Shown: positions 55,195 through 62,833 of the stretch, in pieces
How the letters are laid out: every line of letters starts with the position of its first letter
How positions within the stretch are numbered: position 1 is the stretch's first letter
DNA from: Zoogloea sp044344315
GTDB taxonomy: Bacteria; Pseudomonadota; Gammaproteobacteria; Burkholderiales; Rhodocyclaceae
DNA length: 64,000 nucleotides
Assembly: GCF_044344315.1 (NCBI RefSeq)
Contig: NZ_JBIJDC010000013.1
Coordinates: 1 to 64,000, forward strand
Reading direction: 5' to 3'
The notes under the pieces: model-generated
Database searches by the model: none
Seen by the model: only the letters and a program-made list of their open reading frames with translations
What the model was told of the DNA's origin: nothing
Program-made: the position numbers and the translations under genes

Positions 55195-56952
55195 ATGAAA
55201 TCACCCCGCCCGGTCTCCGAACACCATTTCGAAACCCACGACGGGGTGCAGCTCTTCTACCGCCACTGGCCCGCCACCGCCCCACGGAGGGGCGCTGTGG
55301 TGATGTTCCACCGGGGCCACGAACACTCCGGCCGCATCGCCCACCTGGCCGACGAGCTGGACCTGCCCGATTTCGACGTCTTCGCCTGGGACGCCCGCGG
55401 CCATGGCCACTCGCCCGGCGCCCGTGGGCATTCGCCGAGCTTCGGCACCTCGGTACGCGACGTACAGACCTTCGTCGATCACATCCGCGACCACCACGGC
55501 ATCGCCCACGCCGACATGGCCGTGCTGGCCCAGAGCGTCGGCGCGGTACTGGTGGCCACCTGGGCCCATGACTACGCGCCGCGAGTACGCTGCCTGGTGC
55601 TCGCCTCGCCGGCCTTCCAGGTCAAGCTCTACGTACCCTTTGCCCGCCCGGGCCTGGCCCTGCTGGAAAAGCTGCGCGGCAACTTCTTCGTGAACAGCTA
55701 CGTCAAGGCCAGGCTCCTGACCCACGACCCGGCCCGCCAGATCAGCTACGACAAGGACCCGCTGATCGCCCGGGCCATCTCGGTGAACATCCTGCTCGGG
55801 CTCTATGAAGCCGCCGAGCGGGTCGTGGCCGACGCCCAGGCCATCACCCTGCCCACCCAGCTGCTCATCTCCGGCGCCGACTGGGTGGTCCATCACGGCC
55901 CCCAGCACCGCTTCTTCGACAGGCTGGGCTCGGCAGTCAAGGAGAAGCACGTCCTCGACGGTTTCTACCACGACACCCTCGGCGAGAAAGACCGCAAACT
56001 CGCCACCGACAAGGCCCGCGACTTCATCCTGCGCCAGTTCGACCCCCCCGCCGCACCGGTGAGCCTGCTCGATGCCGACCGCCACGGCGCCACCCATGAT
56101 GAATCCGAGGCCCTGGCCCGCCCCCTCTCGCCCTTCAGCCTCCGCGGCCTGTACTGGGCCGCCTACCGGGCCAGCATGAAGCTCGGTGGCCGCCTGTCGG
56201 CGGGCATTGCCCTGGGCCACCGCACCGGCTTCGATTCGGGCAGCACCCTCGACTACGTCTATCGCAACACCGCCACTGGCAACGGTGCCCTGGGCCGGGC
56301 CATGGACCGCAACTATCTGGACGCCATTGGCTGGCGCGGCATCCGCCAGCGCAAGCGCCACCTGGAAGAACTCCTGCGCCTGGCCCTCGGCCGCCTGCAC
56401 ACCGAGGGCCGCCCCCTGCGGGTGCTGGACATCGCCGCCGGCCACGGCCGCTATGTGCTCGAAGCCCTGACCGAAGCACCGCGCCGCCCCGAATCCATCC
56501 TGCTGCGCGACTTCAGCGACATCAATGTGCGCGACGGCGCCGCCCTGATCCGCGAGAAGGGCCTGGAGACCATCGCCCGCTTCGAGAAGGGCGACGCCTT
56601 CGACCGGGCCTCGGTGGCCGGCGTGTCACCCCGCCCCACCATCGGCATCGTCTCCGGCCTCTACGAGCTCTTCCCCGACAACACCATGGTGAGCCGCTCC
56701 CTCGCCGGCATGGCCGACGCGATCGAACCCGGCGGCCTGCTGCTGTACACCGGCCAGCCCTGGCACCCCCAGCTGGAACTCATCGCCCGCGCCCTCACCA
56801 GCCACCGGGGCGGCGAGGCCTGGGTGATGCGCCGGCGCAGCCAGGCCGAGATGGACCAGCTGGTGGATGCCGCCGGCTTCGACAAGCTCGAGCAGCGCAT
56901 CGACGAGTGGGGCATCTTCACCGTGTCCCTGGCCCGGCGGCGCGCCCCATGA
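55195..56952 (+). CDS. Bifunctional alpha/beta hydrolase - SAM methyltransferase fusion
   Basis: A 585-residue fusion. Residues 1-295 are a monoglyceride-lipase-like hydrolase: HRGHEHSGR oxyanion loop, DARGHGHSPGARG, nucleophile Ser114 in AQSVGA, a late Asp in ISGADWVVH and His in FYHDTLGEKD. A linker (300-345) leads to a class I methyltransferase (about 345-585) with SAM motif VLDIAAGHGRYVLEAL near 409 and YTGQPWHPQLELIAR. The hydrolase probably cleaves acyl esters of a lipid and the methyltransferase modifies the same or a following intermediate. Its stop overlaps the next gene as ATGA. Confidence 0.9.
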   Translation: MKSPRPVSEHHFETHDGVQLFYRHWPATAPRRGAVVMFHRGHEHSGRIAHLADELDLPDFDVFAWDARGHGHSPGARGHSPSFGTSVRDVQTFVDHIRDHHGIAHADMAVLAQSVGAVLVATWAHDYAPRVRCLVLASPAFQVKLYVPFARPGLALLEKLRGNFFVNSYVKARLLTHDPARQISYDKDPLIARAISVNILLGLYEAAERVVADAQAITLPTQLLISGADWVVHHGPQHRFFDRLGSAVKEKHVLDGFYHDTLGEKDRKLATDKARDFILRQFDPPAAPVSLLDADRHGATHDESEALARPLSPFSLRGLYWAAYRASMKLGGRLSAGIALGHRTGFDSGSTLDYVYRNTATGNGALGRAMDRNYLDAIGWRGIRQRKRHLEELLRLALGRLHTEGRPLRVLDIAAGHGRYVLEALTEAPRRPESILLRDFSDINVRDGAALIREKGLETIARFEKGDAFDRASVAGVSPRPTIGIVSGLYELFPDNTMVSRSLAGMADAIEPGGLLLYTGQPWHPQLELIARALTSHRGGEAWVMRRRSQAEMDQLVDAAGFDKLEQRIDEWGIFTVSLARRRAP

Positions 56953-58286
56953 ACACACCGGCGGCAGCAGCCCCGACGATCCCCTGGCAACGGGGCGTCG
57001 CCTGGCTGCTCTTCCTGGGGCCCTTCTTCTTCCTCAGCTACGGCTTCGCCAATTCCATGGCGGCCCGCTGGCAGGTCAGCGACAGTCTGGTTTACGACTG
57101 GGAGCGGCACATCCCCTTCCTGCCCTGGACCATCCTGCCCTACTGGTCCATCGACCTGTTCTACGGCCTGTCCTTCCTGCTCTGCCGCACGGCCCTGCAG
57201 GTGGACCGCCACGCCCTGCGCCTGCTCACCGCCCAGCTCGTGTCGGTGGCCTGCTTCCTGGCCTTTCCCCTGCGCTTCAGCTTCTCCCGGCCTGATGCCG
57301 ACGGCCTCTTCGGCGCCCTCTTCGACGCCCTGGCCGGCTTCGACCTGCCCTACAACCAGGCCCCCTCCCTGCACATCAGCCTGCTCGTCATCCTGTGGGT
57401 GCGTTTTGCTGCCGCCACCCGCGGCCCCCTGCGCGGGCTGGTGGATGCCTGGGCCGCCCTGATCGCCGTGTCGGTGCTCACCACCTACCAGCACCATTTC
57501 ATCGACCTCCCCAGCGGCGCCCTGGTCGGCCTGCTGTGCCTGTGGCTGTGGCCGGATGAAGGCCCGACGCCTTTTTCCGCAGCCCGCTGGACGCATAGCC
57601 CCGAACGGCGCCGGCTGGCCGCCTACTACCTGGGTGGCGCCCTGGCCGCAGCCGGCCTGGGTGCCCTGCTCGGCGGCGGCGGGCTGGTGTTCGTGTGGCT
57701 GGGCATCGCCCTGTCCCTGGTTGCGCTCAGTTACGCCTTCCTCGGCCCGGCCGGCTTCCAGAAGCACGCCGGCCGCCATACCCTGGGTGCCGCCCTGCTG
57801 CTGGCCCCCTACACCCTCGGCGCGTGGCTCAACTCGCGCCTGTGGACCCGCAAGTCTCCAGCCCCCGGGCTGATCGCCGACGGCGTGTGGCTGGGCCGCC
57901 TGCCCGACAGCCGGGCCATGGAGGCCGGCGGCTTCCGCGCCCTGCTCGATCTCACCGCCGAATTGCCCGCCCCCCGGGGCAAGTGGGCCTACGCCCAGTT
58001 GCCTTGGCTGGATCTGGTCCCGCCCGACAGCCCCCGGCTGGACGAGGCCGCCGCCGCCATCGAGCGCCTGCGCCGGCACGGCCCGGTGCTGGTGAGCTGT
58101 GCCCTGGGCTACTCGCGCAGCGCCAGCGCGGTGGCGGCCTGGTTGCTGGCCACCGGCCGGGCGGCCTCGGTGGACGCGGCGCTGACGATCCTGCAGCAAG
58201 CCCGCCCCCGGGTGGTGCTGGGCCCGCAGCACCGCCAGGCCCTGGCCCGGGTCAGCCCGCCAGCGGAGCTCACTGGTGGCGCCTGA
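56949..58286 (+). CDS. Membrane PAP2-type phosphatase fused to dual-specificity-type phosphatase
   Basis: A 445-residue protein. The N-terminal membrane half (about 15-210) is PAP2/inositolphosphotransferase-like, with PSLHISLLVILW and TTYQHHFIDLPSGALVG supplying the His/His/Asp set; three or four further helices follow to about 300. The C-terminal domain (about 310-440) is a cysteine phosphatase with CxGYSR-type loop: catalytic Cys384 and Arg390 in VSCALGYSRSA. The usual His before the Cys is Ser. Both halves remove or transfer phosphate on lipid or polyol head groups, suiting a phosphatidyl-polyol phosphate intermediate made by the upstream transferase. Confidence 0.9.
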   Translation: MNTPAAAAPTIPWQRGVAWLLFLGPFFFLSYGFANSMAARWQVSDSLVYDWERHIPFLPWTILPYWSIDLFYGLSFLLCRTALQVDRHALRLLTAQLVSVACFLAFPLRFSFSRPDADGLFGALFDALAGFDLPYNQAPSLHISLLVILWVRFAAATRGPLRGLVDAWAALIAVSVLTTYQHHFIDLPSGALVGLLCLWLWPDEGPTPFSAARWTHSPERRRLAAYYLGGALAAAGLGALLGGGGLVFVWLGIALSLVALSYAFLGPAGFQKHAGRHTLGAALLLAPYTLGAWLNSRLWTRKSPAPGLIADGVWLGRLPDSRAMEAGGFRALLDLTAELPAPRGKWAYAQLPWLDLVPPDSPRLDEAAAAIERLRRHGPVLVSCALGYSRSASAVAAWLLATGRAASVDAALTILQQARPRVVLGPQHRQALARVSPPAELTGGA

Positions 58287-58728
58287 CAACACCCGCGCGG
58301 CGGCGGCCAGCGCTGCCCTCACCGCCGCCGCACTGGCCCAGGGGCGCAGTCTGCATCTGCTCAGTCTGGCCCTGCTGCTGCCGGCCCTCGCCACCCTGCT
58401 GCTGGCGCCCGGCGGACCGGCCCGCGTCGCCTGCCTCGCCCTGAGCCTGATGGCCGGCGCCGTGCAGGCCTACAATGCGGTGCGCAGCGGCCTGGATGCG
58501 GCGCTGTTCGCCCACTGGGCCCGCTGCTGGAGCGCCCCCGCTGCGGTCGATATCGATGCCGACCTGCAGGCCTTCGACCAGGCCCTGGGCAGTGCTTTCG
58601 GCCAGCCAGCCCGAGCGTCCCGGCCCCTGGCCGAGCGGGTGCGCGGCGCCCTGGGCCTGCTGCGCCGCCAGGCCCTCGCCCTGGCCCTCCAGGGCCTGAC
58701 CCTGTTCGCGGCCATGGCTGCGGGCTGA
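58276..58728 (+). CDS. Small membrane protein of the lipid operon, unknown function
   Basis: A 150-residue protein with two close N-terminal hydrophobic segments (LHLLSLALLLPALATLLLAP and RVACLALSLMAGAVQAYNAV), a soluble middle (SAPAAVDIDADLQAFDQALG) and a C-terminal hydrophobic helix. It starts with GTG inside the previous gene (11-base overlap) behind GGAG. No family is recognised. Its conserved-looking position suggests an accessory subunit of the operon's membrane enzymes. Confidence 0.78.
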   Translation: MAPDNTRAAAASAALTAAALAQGRSLHLLSLALLLPALATLLLAPGGPARVACLALSLMAGAVQAYNAVRSGLDAALFAHWARCWSAPAAVDIDADLQAFDQALGSAFGQPARASRPLAERVRGALGLLRRQALALALQGLTLFAAMAAG

Positions 58729-58742
58729 ACCCGGAAAAGCCG

Positions 58743-59366
58743 ATGTTTGTCGACCGCCTCCTCGCCTCCACCCTGTGCGGCTTTGCCCGTGCCCTCACCG
58801 GCGTGCGCGCCCTGTGGCTGGGCAGCGAACCCGATGCCCGCCCGCGGGTGTACTTCGCCAACCACCGCAGCCACGGCGATTTCGTGCTGATCTGGGCGTC
58901 CCTGCCTCCGCCCCTGCGCCGCCGCACCCGGCCGGTGGCGGGCGCCGATTACTGGCTGACCACGCCGCTGCGCCGCTTCCTGATCAACCGGGTATTCCGC
59001 GGCGTGTGCATCGACCGCCGCCCCGGGCGCAGCGGCCCCAACCCGGTGGCGCAGATGGGCGAAGCCCTGACCGCCGGTGAATCCTTGATCCTCTTTCCCG
59101 AAGGCACCCGCAACATGGGCGATGGCCTGCTTCCCTTCAAGAGCGGCCTGCACCACCTGGCCAGGGCCCACCCGGAGGCCGAGCTGATACCCGTATGGAT
59201 CGAGAACCTGGGCCGGGTGATGCCCAAGGGCAGCCTGATCCCGGTGCCGCTCTTGTGCACCCTGAGCTTCGGCCCGCCCCTGGCCCCCATCGACGGGGAG
59301 AGTCGCGATGCCTTCCTTGCCCGCGCCCGCACCGCGCTCCTTGACCTGGCCCCGCCCGCCGACTGA
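58743..59366 (+). CDS. 1-acyl-sn-glycerol-3-phosphate acyltransferase (PlsC family)
   Basis: A 207-residue acyltransferase. Motif I, His41-x4-Asp46, is in ANHRSHGDFVLIW; motif II is RRFLINRVFRGVCIDR; motif III is FPEGTRNMGDG near 118; motif IV is AELIPVWIEN. It acylates lysophosphatidic acid (or a related lysolipid) to phosphatidic acid at the inner membrane, feeding the CDP-diacylglycerol synthase encoded 4 bases downstream. Confidence 0.93.
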   Translation: MFVDRLLASTLCGFARALTGVRALWLGSEPDARPRVYFANHRSHGDFVLIWASLPPPLRRRTRPVAGADYWLTTPLRRFLINRVFRGVCIDRRPGRSGPNPVAQMGEALTAGESLILFPEGTRNMGDGLLPFKSGLHHLARAHPEAELIPVWIENLGRVMPKGSLIPVPLLCTLSFGPPLAPIDGESRDAFLARARTALLDLAPPAD

Positions 59367-59370
59367 GCCC

Positions 59371-60315
59371 ATGAACGCCTCCCACGACCTCATCGCCGTC
59401 TTCGGCGGCATCTTCGGCCTGCTGGCCGTGTTCAGCCTGATCGGCGCCGGTCTCAAGTACCGGGTCGCCCGGGGCGAGCCCCACGGCGTCATCGACAACC
59501 TCAACGCCCGCATCAAGGCCTGGTGGGCCATGATCGCGCTGATTGGAGCGGCCATCTGGATCGGCCCCTGGGGCGTGATCGCCCTGTTCGCCTTCATCTC
59601 CTTCCAGTGCCTGCGGGAGTTCATCTCCCTCACCCACACCCGGCTGGGTGACCATCGCGCCCTGCTGTGGAGCTTCTTCGTCTTCCTGCCCGCCCAGTAC
59701 TGGCTCATCGCCACCCACTGGTACGGCCTGTTCTCCATCCTGATCCCGGTCTACGCCTTCCTGCTGCTGCCCATCTCCTCGTCCCTGGGGGCCGACACCA
59801 CGCGCTTTCTGGAGCGGGCGGCCAAGGTCCAGTGGGGGCTTATGATCTGCGTGTATTGCCTGTCCCACGTGCCGGCCCTGCTCACCCTCGACATCGCCGG
59901 CTACGCCGGGCGCAACATGCTGCTGATCGTCTTCCTGATCCTCACCGTGCAGTCCAGCGACGTCTTCCAGTACGTGTGGGGCAAGCTCATCGGCAAGCGC
60001 AAGGTGTCACCGGCCATCTCCCCGTCCAAGACGGTGGAAGGCCTGGTCGGTGGCGTGCTCACCTCCACCGCCGTCGGTGCTGCCCTGTGGTGGATCACCC
60101 CCTTCACCCCCCTGGAGGCCGGGCTGATCGCCCTGGTCATCAACGTGATGGGCTTCTTCGGCGGCTTCGTGCTGTCGGCCATCAAGCGCGACCGGGGCGT
60201 GAAGGACTGGGGCGCCATGATCGAAGGCCACGGCGGCATGCTCGACCGGGTGGACTCGATCAGCTTCTCCGCGCCCATCTTCTTCCACATCGTGCGCTAC
60301 GGGTGGGTGGCATGA
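59371..60315 (+). CDS. Phosphatidate cytidylyltransferase (CdsA family)
   Basis: A 314-residue membrane enzyme making CDP-diacylglycerol from phosphatidate and CTP. About eight helices are visible. The CTP transferase signature is SPAISPSKTVEGLVGG near 213, followed by IKRDRGVKDWGAMIEGHGGMLDRVDS near 270, which holds the catalytic acids. It differs from typical housekeeping CdsA by its unusual N-terminus (about 50 residues with one helix before the core). The stop overlaps the next gene as ATGA. Confidence 0.93.
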   Translation: MNASHDLIAVFGGIFGLLAVFSLIGAGLKYRVARGEPHGVIDNLNARIKAWWAMIALIGAAIWIGPWGVIALFAFISFQCLREFISLTHTRLGDHRALLWSFFVFLPAQYWLIATHWYGLFSILIPVYAFLLLPISSSLGADTTRFLERAAKVQWGLMICVYCLSHVPALLTLDIAGYAGRNMLLIVFLILTVQSSDVFQYVWGKLIGKRKVSPAISPSKTVEGLVGGVLTSTAVGAALWWITPFTPLEAGLIALVINVMGFFGGFVLSAIKRDRGVKDWGAMIEGHGGMLDRVDSISFSAPIFFHIVRYGWVA

Positions 60316-61733
60316 GCGCATCTGCCCCCCTGCCCGACTGGCTGGCGCGCTTCCAGGCCCGCCTCGGCGCCGAGCTCATCGAGACCCACATCTCCTGGAT
60401 CCTCCTGACCGACGGCTTTGTCTGGAAACTCAAGAAGCCCCTGAGCCTGCCCTTCCTCGACTACGGCACCGCCGAGCAGCGCCGCTTCTGCTGCCATGAA
60501 GAGCTGCGCCTCAACCGGCGCCTGGCCCCCGGACTCTACCTGGGCCTGGAAGAGGTGGACGACAGCGGGGAGTGCGCCGTGAAGATGCGGCGCTTTGCCG
60601 AGAGCCAGCGGCTGGATCACGTTTGCGACCGGGGTGGTCTCGGCCCCGAAGCCCTTACCAGCCTGGCCCGGACCCTCCACGCCTTTCATCGGGGCGCTGC
60701 CGTGGCCGATGCGCGCAGCCCGTGGGGCGAGCCCGCCGAAGTCCTGGCGCCCGCCCTCGACAACTTCACCACGCTGCTCACCCTGCAGCCCGCCGAGGCC
60801 CGCCGTCTGGCGCGCCTGCAGGCGTGGACGCAAGCCGAGTTCGAGCGGCGGCGCACGCTGTTTGCCGGGCGCAAGGCCAGTGGCTATATCCGCGAATGTC
60901 ACGGTGACCTGCACCTGGGCAACCTGGTGCTTCTTGACGGGCAGGTGGTGCCCTTCGACTGCATCGAATTCAACCCCGCCCTGCGCTGGATCGACGTGGC
61001 CTCCGAGCTGGCCTTCACCTGGATGGACCTCCTCGACCGCCGCCGACCAGACCTCGCGGCCTGGCTGCTCAGCGCCTGGCTGGAGGAGTCGGGAGATGTG
61101 GGCGCCGTGCCGGTGCTGCGCTTCTATGCGGTATACAAGGCCATGGTGCGGGCCAAGGTGGCCGGGCTATCCGGCAAGCCGCAGGGCGTGACGAGCTACC
61201 TCGACCTGGCCGAGCGTCTGACCACGCCCCCGGCGCCGCGCCTGACCATCACCCACGGCCTGTCCGGCTCCGGCAAGACGGTACGCAGCACCACCCTGCT
61301 GATGGCCGACCCGGCTGCGGCCACCCTGCGCCTGCGCTCCGACGTGGAACGCAAGCGCCTCCACGGCCTGCCGCCTCTGGCCCACAGCCGGCACGACACC
61401 CAGGGCGGCGGCATCTATACGGCGGAGGCCACCCGGCTGACTTTTGCCCACCTGGCCGGGACGGCCGCAGACATGCTCGATGCCGGCTGGTCGGTAATCG
61501 TCGACGCAGCCTTCCTGAAACGGGCCGAGCGGGACACGTTCCGGAACATCGCCCTCAGCCGCGGCGCGGACTTCGCCATCCTGGCCTGTTCCGCACCGGA
61601 CGACGAGCTGCGCCGCCGCCTGGAAGCACGCCAGGGTGACGCCTCCGAAGCCACGGTCGCAGTGCTGGAGCGGCAACTGGGCTGGATCGAAGCCCTGGCA
61701 GCTGACGAACTGGACTACGTGCTACCGCCCTGA
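60312..61733 (+). CDS. Fusion of aminoglycoside phosphotransferase-like and P-loop kinase-like domains
   Basis: A 473-residue soluble protein. The N-terminal half (about 1-300) has the APH-type kinase fold: HISWILLTDGFVWKLKKPLSL, then the Brenner-like catalytic segment CHGDLHLGNL and the metal-binding FDCIEFNPALRWIDV. The C-terminal half (about 310-473) is a gluconate/AAA-like P-loop kinase with Walker A GLSGSGKT near 316, RSDVERKRL and VDAAFLKRAERD. Such fusions are widespread but of unknown substrate; phosphorylation of a small hydroxylated compound is likely. It is the last gene of the operon (ATGA overlap with the cytidylyltransferase gene), so it may phosphorylate the head-group alcohol. 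Confidence 0.9.
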   Translation: MSASAPLPDWLARFQARLGAELIETHISWILLTDGFVWKLKKPLSLPFLDYGTAEQRRFCCHEELRLNRRLAPGLYLGLEEVDDSGECAVKMRRFAESQRLDHVCDRGGLGPEALTSLARTLHAFHRGAAVADARSPWGEPAEVLAPALDNFTTLLTLQPAEARRLARLQAWTQAEFERRRTLFAGRKASGYIRECHGDLHLGNLVLLDGQVVPFDCIEFNPALRWIDVASELAFTWMDLLDRRRPDLAAWLLSAWLEESGDVGAVPVLRFYAVYKAMVRAKVAGLSGKPQGVTSYLDLAERLTTPPAPRLTITHGLSGSGKTVRSTTLLMADPAAATLRLRSDVERKRLHGLPPLAHSRHDTQGGGIYTAEATRLTFAHLAGTAADMLDAGWSVIVDAAFLKRAERDTFRNIALSRGADFAILACSAPDDELRRRLEARQGDASEATVAVLERQLGWIEALAADELDYVLPP

Positions 61734-62471
61734 GGGCGAGTACAAGCCCTTGCAACTGCGGCATGAGGTTGGCGGAAGGAACTGTGGGGTCGCCCCCCTG
61801 GCAGGCACGCCGGGCTTGGTGAGCCTTGCCTGTCGGGGGTGAAGCGCTTTTCGGACTTTACGTGAAGGTCGTTAGATCATTCCCTTCGACCTTGAACCGG
61901 TGAGTGCTTACGGACGGCTTTCCGTTGTACTACGTCACATTGGCCGGGTCTCGGCCCGGCGGCCGACCTTCTTTCTTGTTGTACGACAAGAAAGAAGGCA
62001 AAGAAACGTACCCCGCTGTCGCGCCCCCTTCGGGGGTGCCCTCCTTCCAGGTCCGTCAGGCGGGGTCTGCGCAAACTCGCCCTGCGGGCTCAAACATGCG
62101 CAGCCCTTTTTCCGCCTGCCGAACCCTCCAGTCGGCGCGCCAGAGGGGAAAGGAAATGCAGGTGATCAACGGCCAGTACCCGACTCAAGTTCCGCAGGGG
62201 CTCGGTGCATCCGAAAAGCCCGTTCCGACCCGCCGAGCAGCGCACCAGCAGGCGGGGCCTTCCGGCGCGGCTGTCTGAGCCCGAAGGGCGAGTTCCGCGC
62301 CGGCCGCCTGCTGGGAGCAGCGCAGGCCGACCGGGGGTGGCGGGTCGCCTTCTTTGCCTTCTTTCTTGGCGAAGCAAGAAAGAAGGTCGCCTGCCGGGGC
62401 GAAATCCCGGCCAACGATACGCTGTCAGGCGACACCTCGAACTGCGGTTCTTGGGTTGATTTGACACGCGC
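61734..62471. other. Gene-free region dominated by a long inverted repeat
   Basis: No supportable gene is present. Most of the interval is the inverted repeat described separately. Open frames within it arise from the repeat symmetry and have atypical composition. Confidence 0.65.
61940..62414. repeat. Nested long inverted repeat (about 475 bases)
   Basis: The outer arm 61940-62005 and the reverse complement of 62350-62414 share about 50 of 65 bases, including TTGGCCGGG ends and TTCTTTGCCTTCTTTCTTG. Each arm contains its own hairpin, TTCTTTCTTG with CAAGAAAGAA. An inner pair, AACTCGCCCTGCGGGCTCA (62074-62092) and TGAGCCCGAAGGGCGAGTT (62276-62294), matches at 18 of 19 bases in inverted orientation. 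Two levels of symmetry indicate two head-to-head copies of one dispersed repeat. Confidence 0.85.
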
Positions 62472-62795
62472 TCAACGCAGGGAGCCGACGTAGCGCTGGG
62501 TCGGGTGGGTGGCCTCCGGGCGGGCGGTGCGCAGGCGCTCCAGCAGGCCCGGCCCGCTGTGCTCGGTGGCCAGGGCAGCCTTGGGCGCGGGCGCGTCAAG
62601 CTCCATCGCCAGGCGCAGACGGGCGCTCAGCTCGGCCAGTTCGGGGTTGCCGGTGGCCATGGCCAGGCGCACCACTTCGCGGGCGTAGTCCTTGTTCACG
62701 CGCATGTATTCCACATCGGTGATGCGGTTGCTGACCCGCCGCATCAACAGGTGGATCCGCCCGAGCAGGCCGTAGATGACTGAATCGGATTCCAT
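62472..62795 (-). CDS. Small hypothetical protein upstream-region neighbour of amt
   Basis: A 107-residue soluble protein of unknown function. It has an N-terminal helical region (VIYGLLGRIHLLMRRVSNRI, YMRVNKDYAREVVRLAMATG, ELAELSARLRLAMELDAP) and a polar tail. GGGAGC lies 6 bases before the ATG. It is 38 bases downstream of the ammonium transporter stop, on the same strand, where glnK might be expected; it does not resemble a PII protein. Confidence 0.78.
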   Translation of the reverse strand: MESDSVIYGLLGRIHLLMRRVSNRITDVEYMRVNKDYAREVVRLAMATGNPELAELSARLRLAMELDAPAPKAALATEHSGPGLLERLRTARPEATHPTQRYVGSLR

Positions 62796-62833
62796 GAAAA
62801 GCTCCCTTGGGTTTGGTGTGCCGCAGATGGCGC

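Noticed and set aside
61900..62493. Open frames across the long inverted repeat
   Set aside because: They are produced by repeat symmetry, have atypical composition and no ribosome-binding sites.
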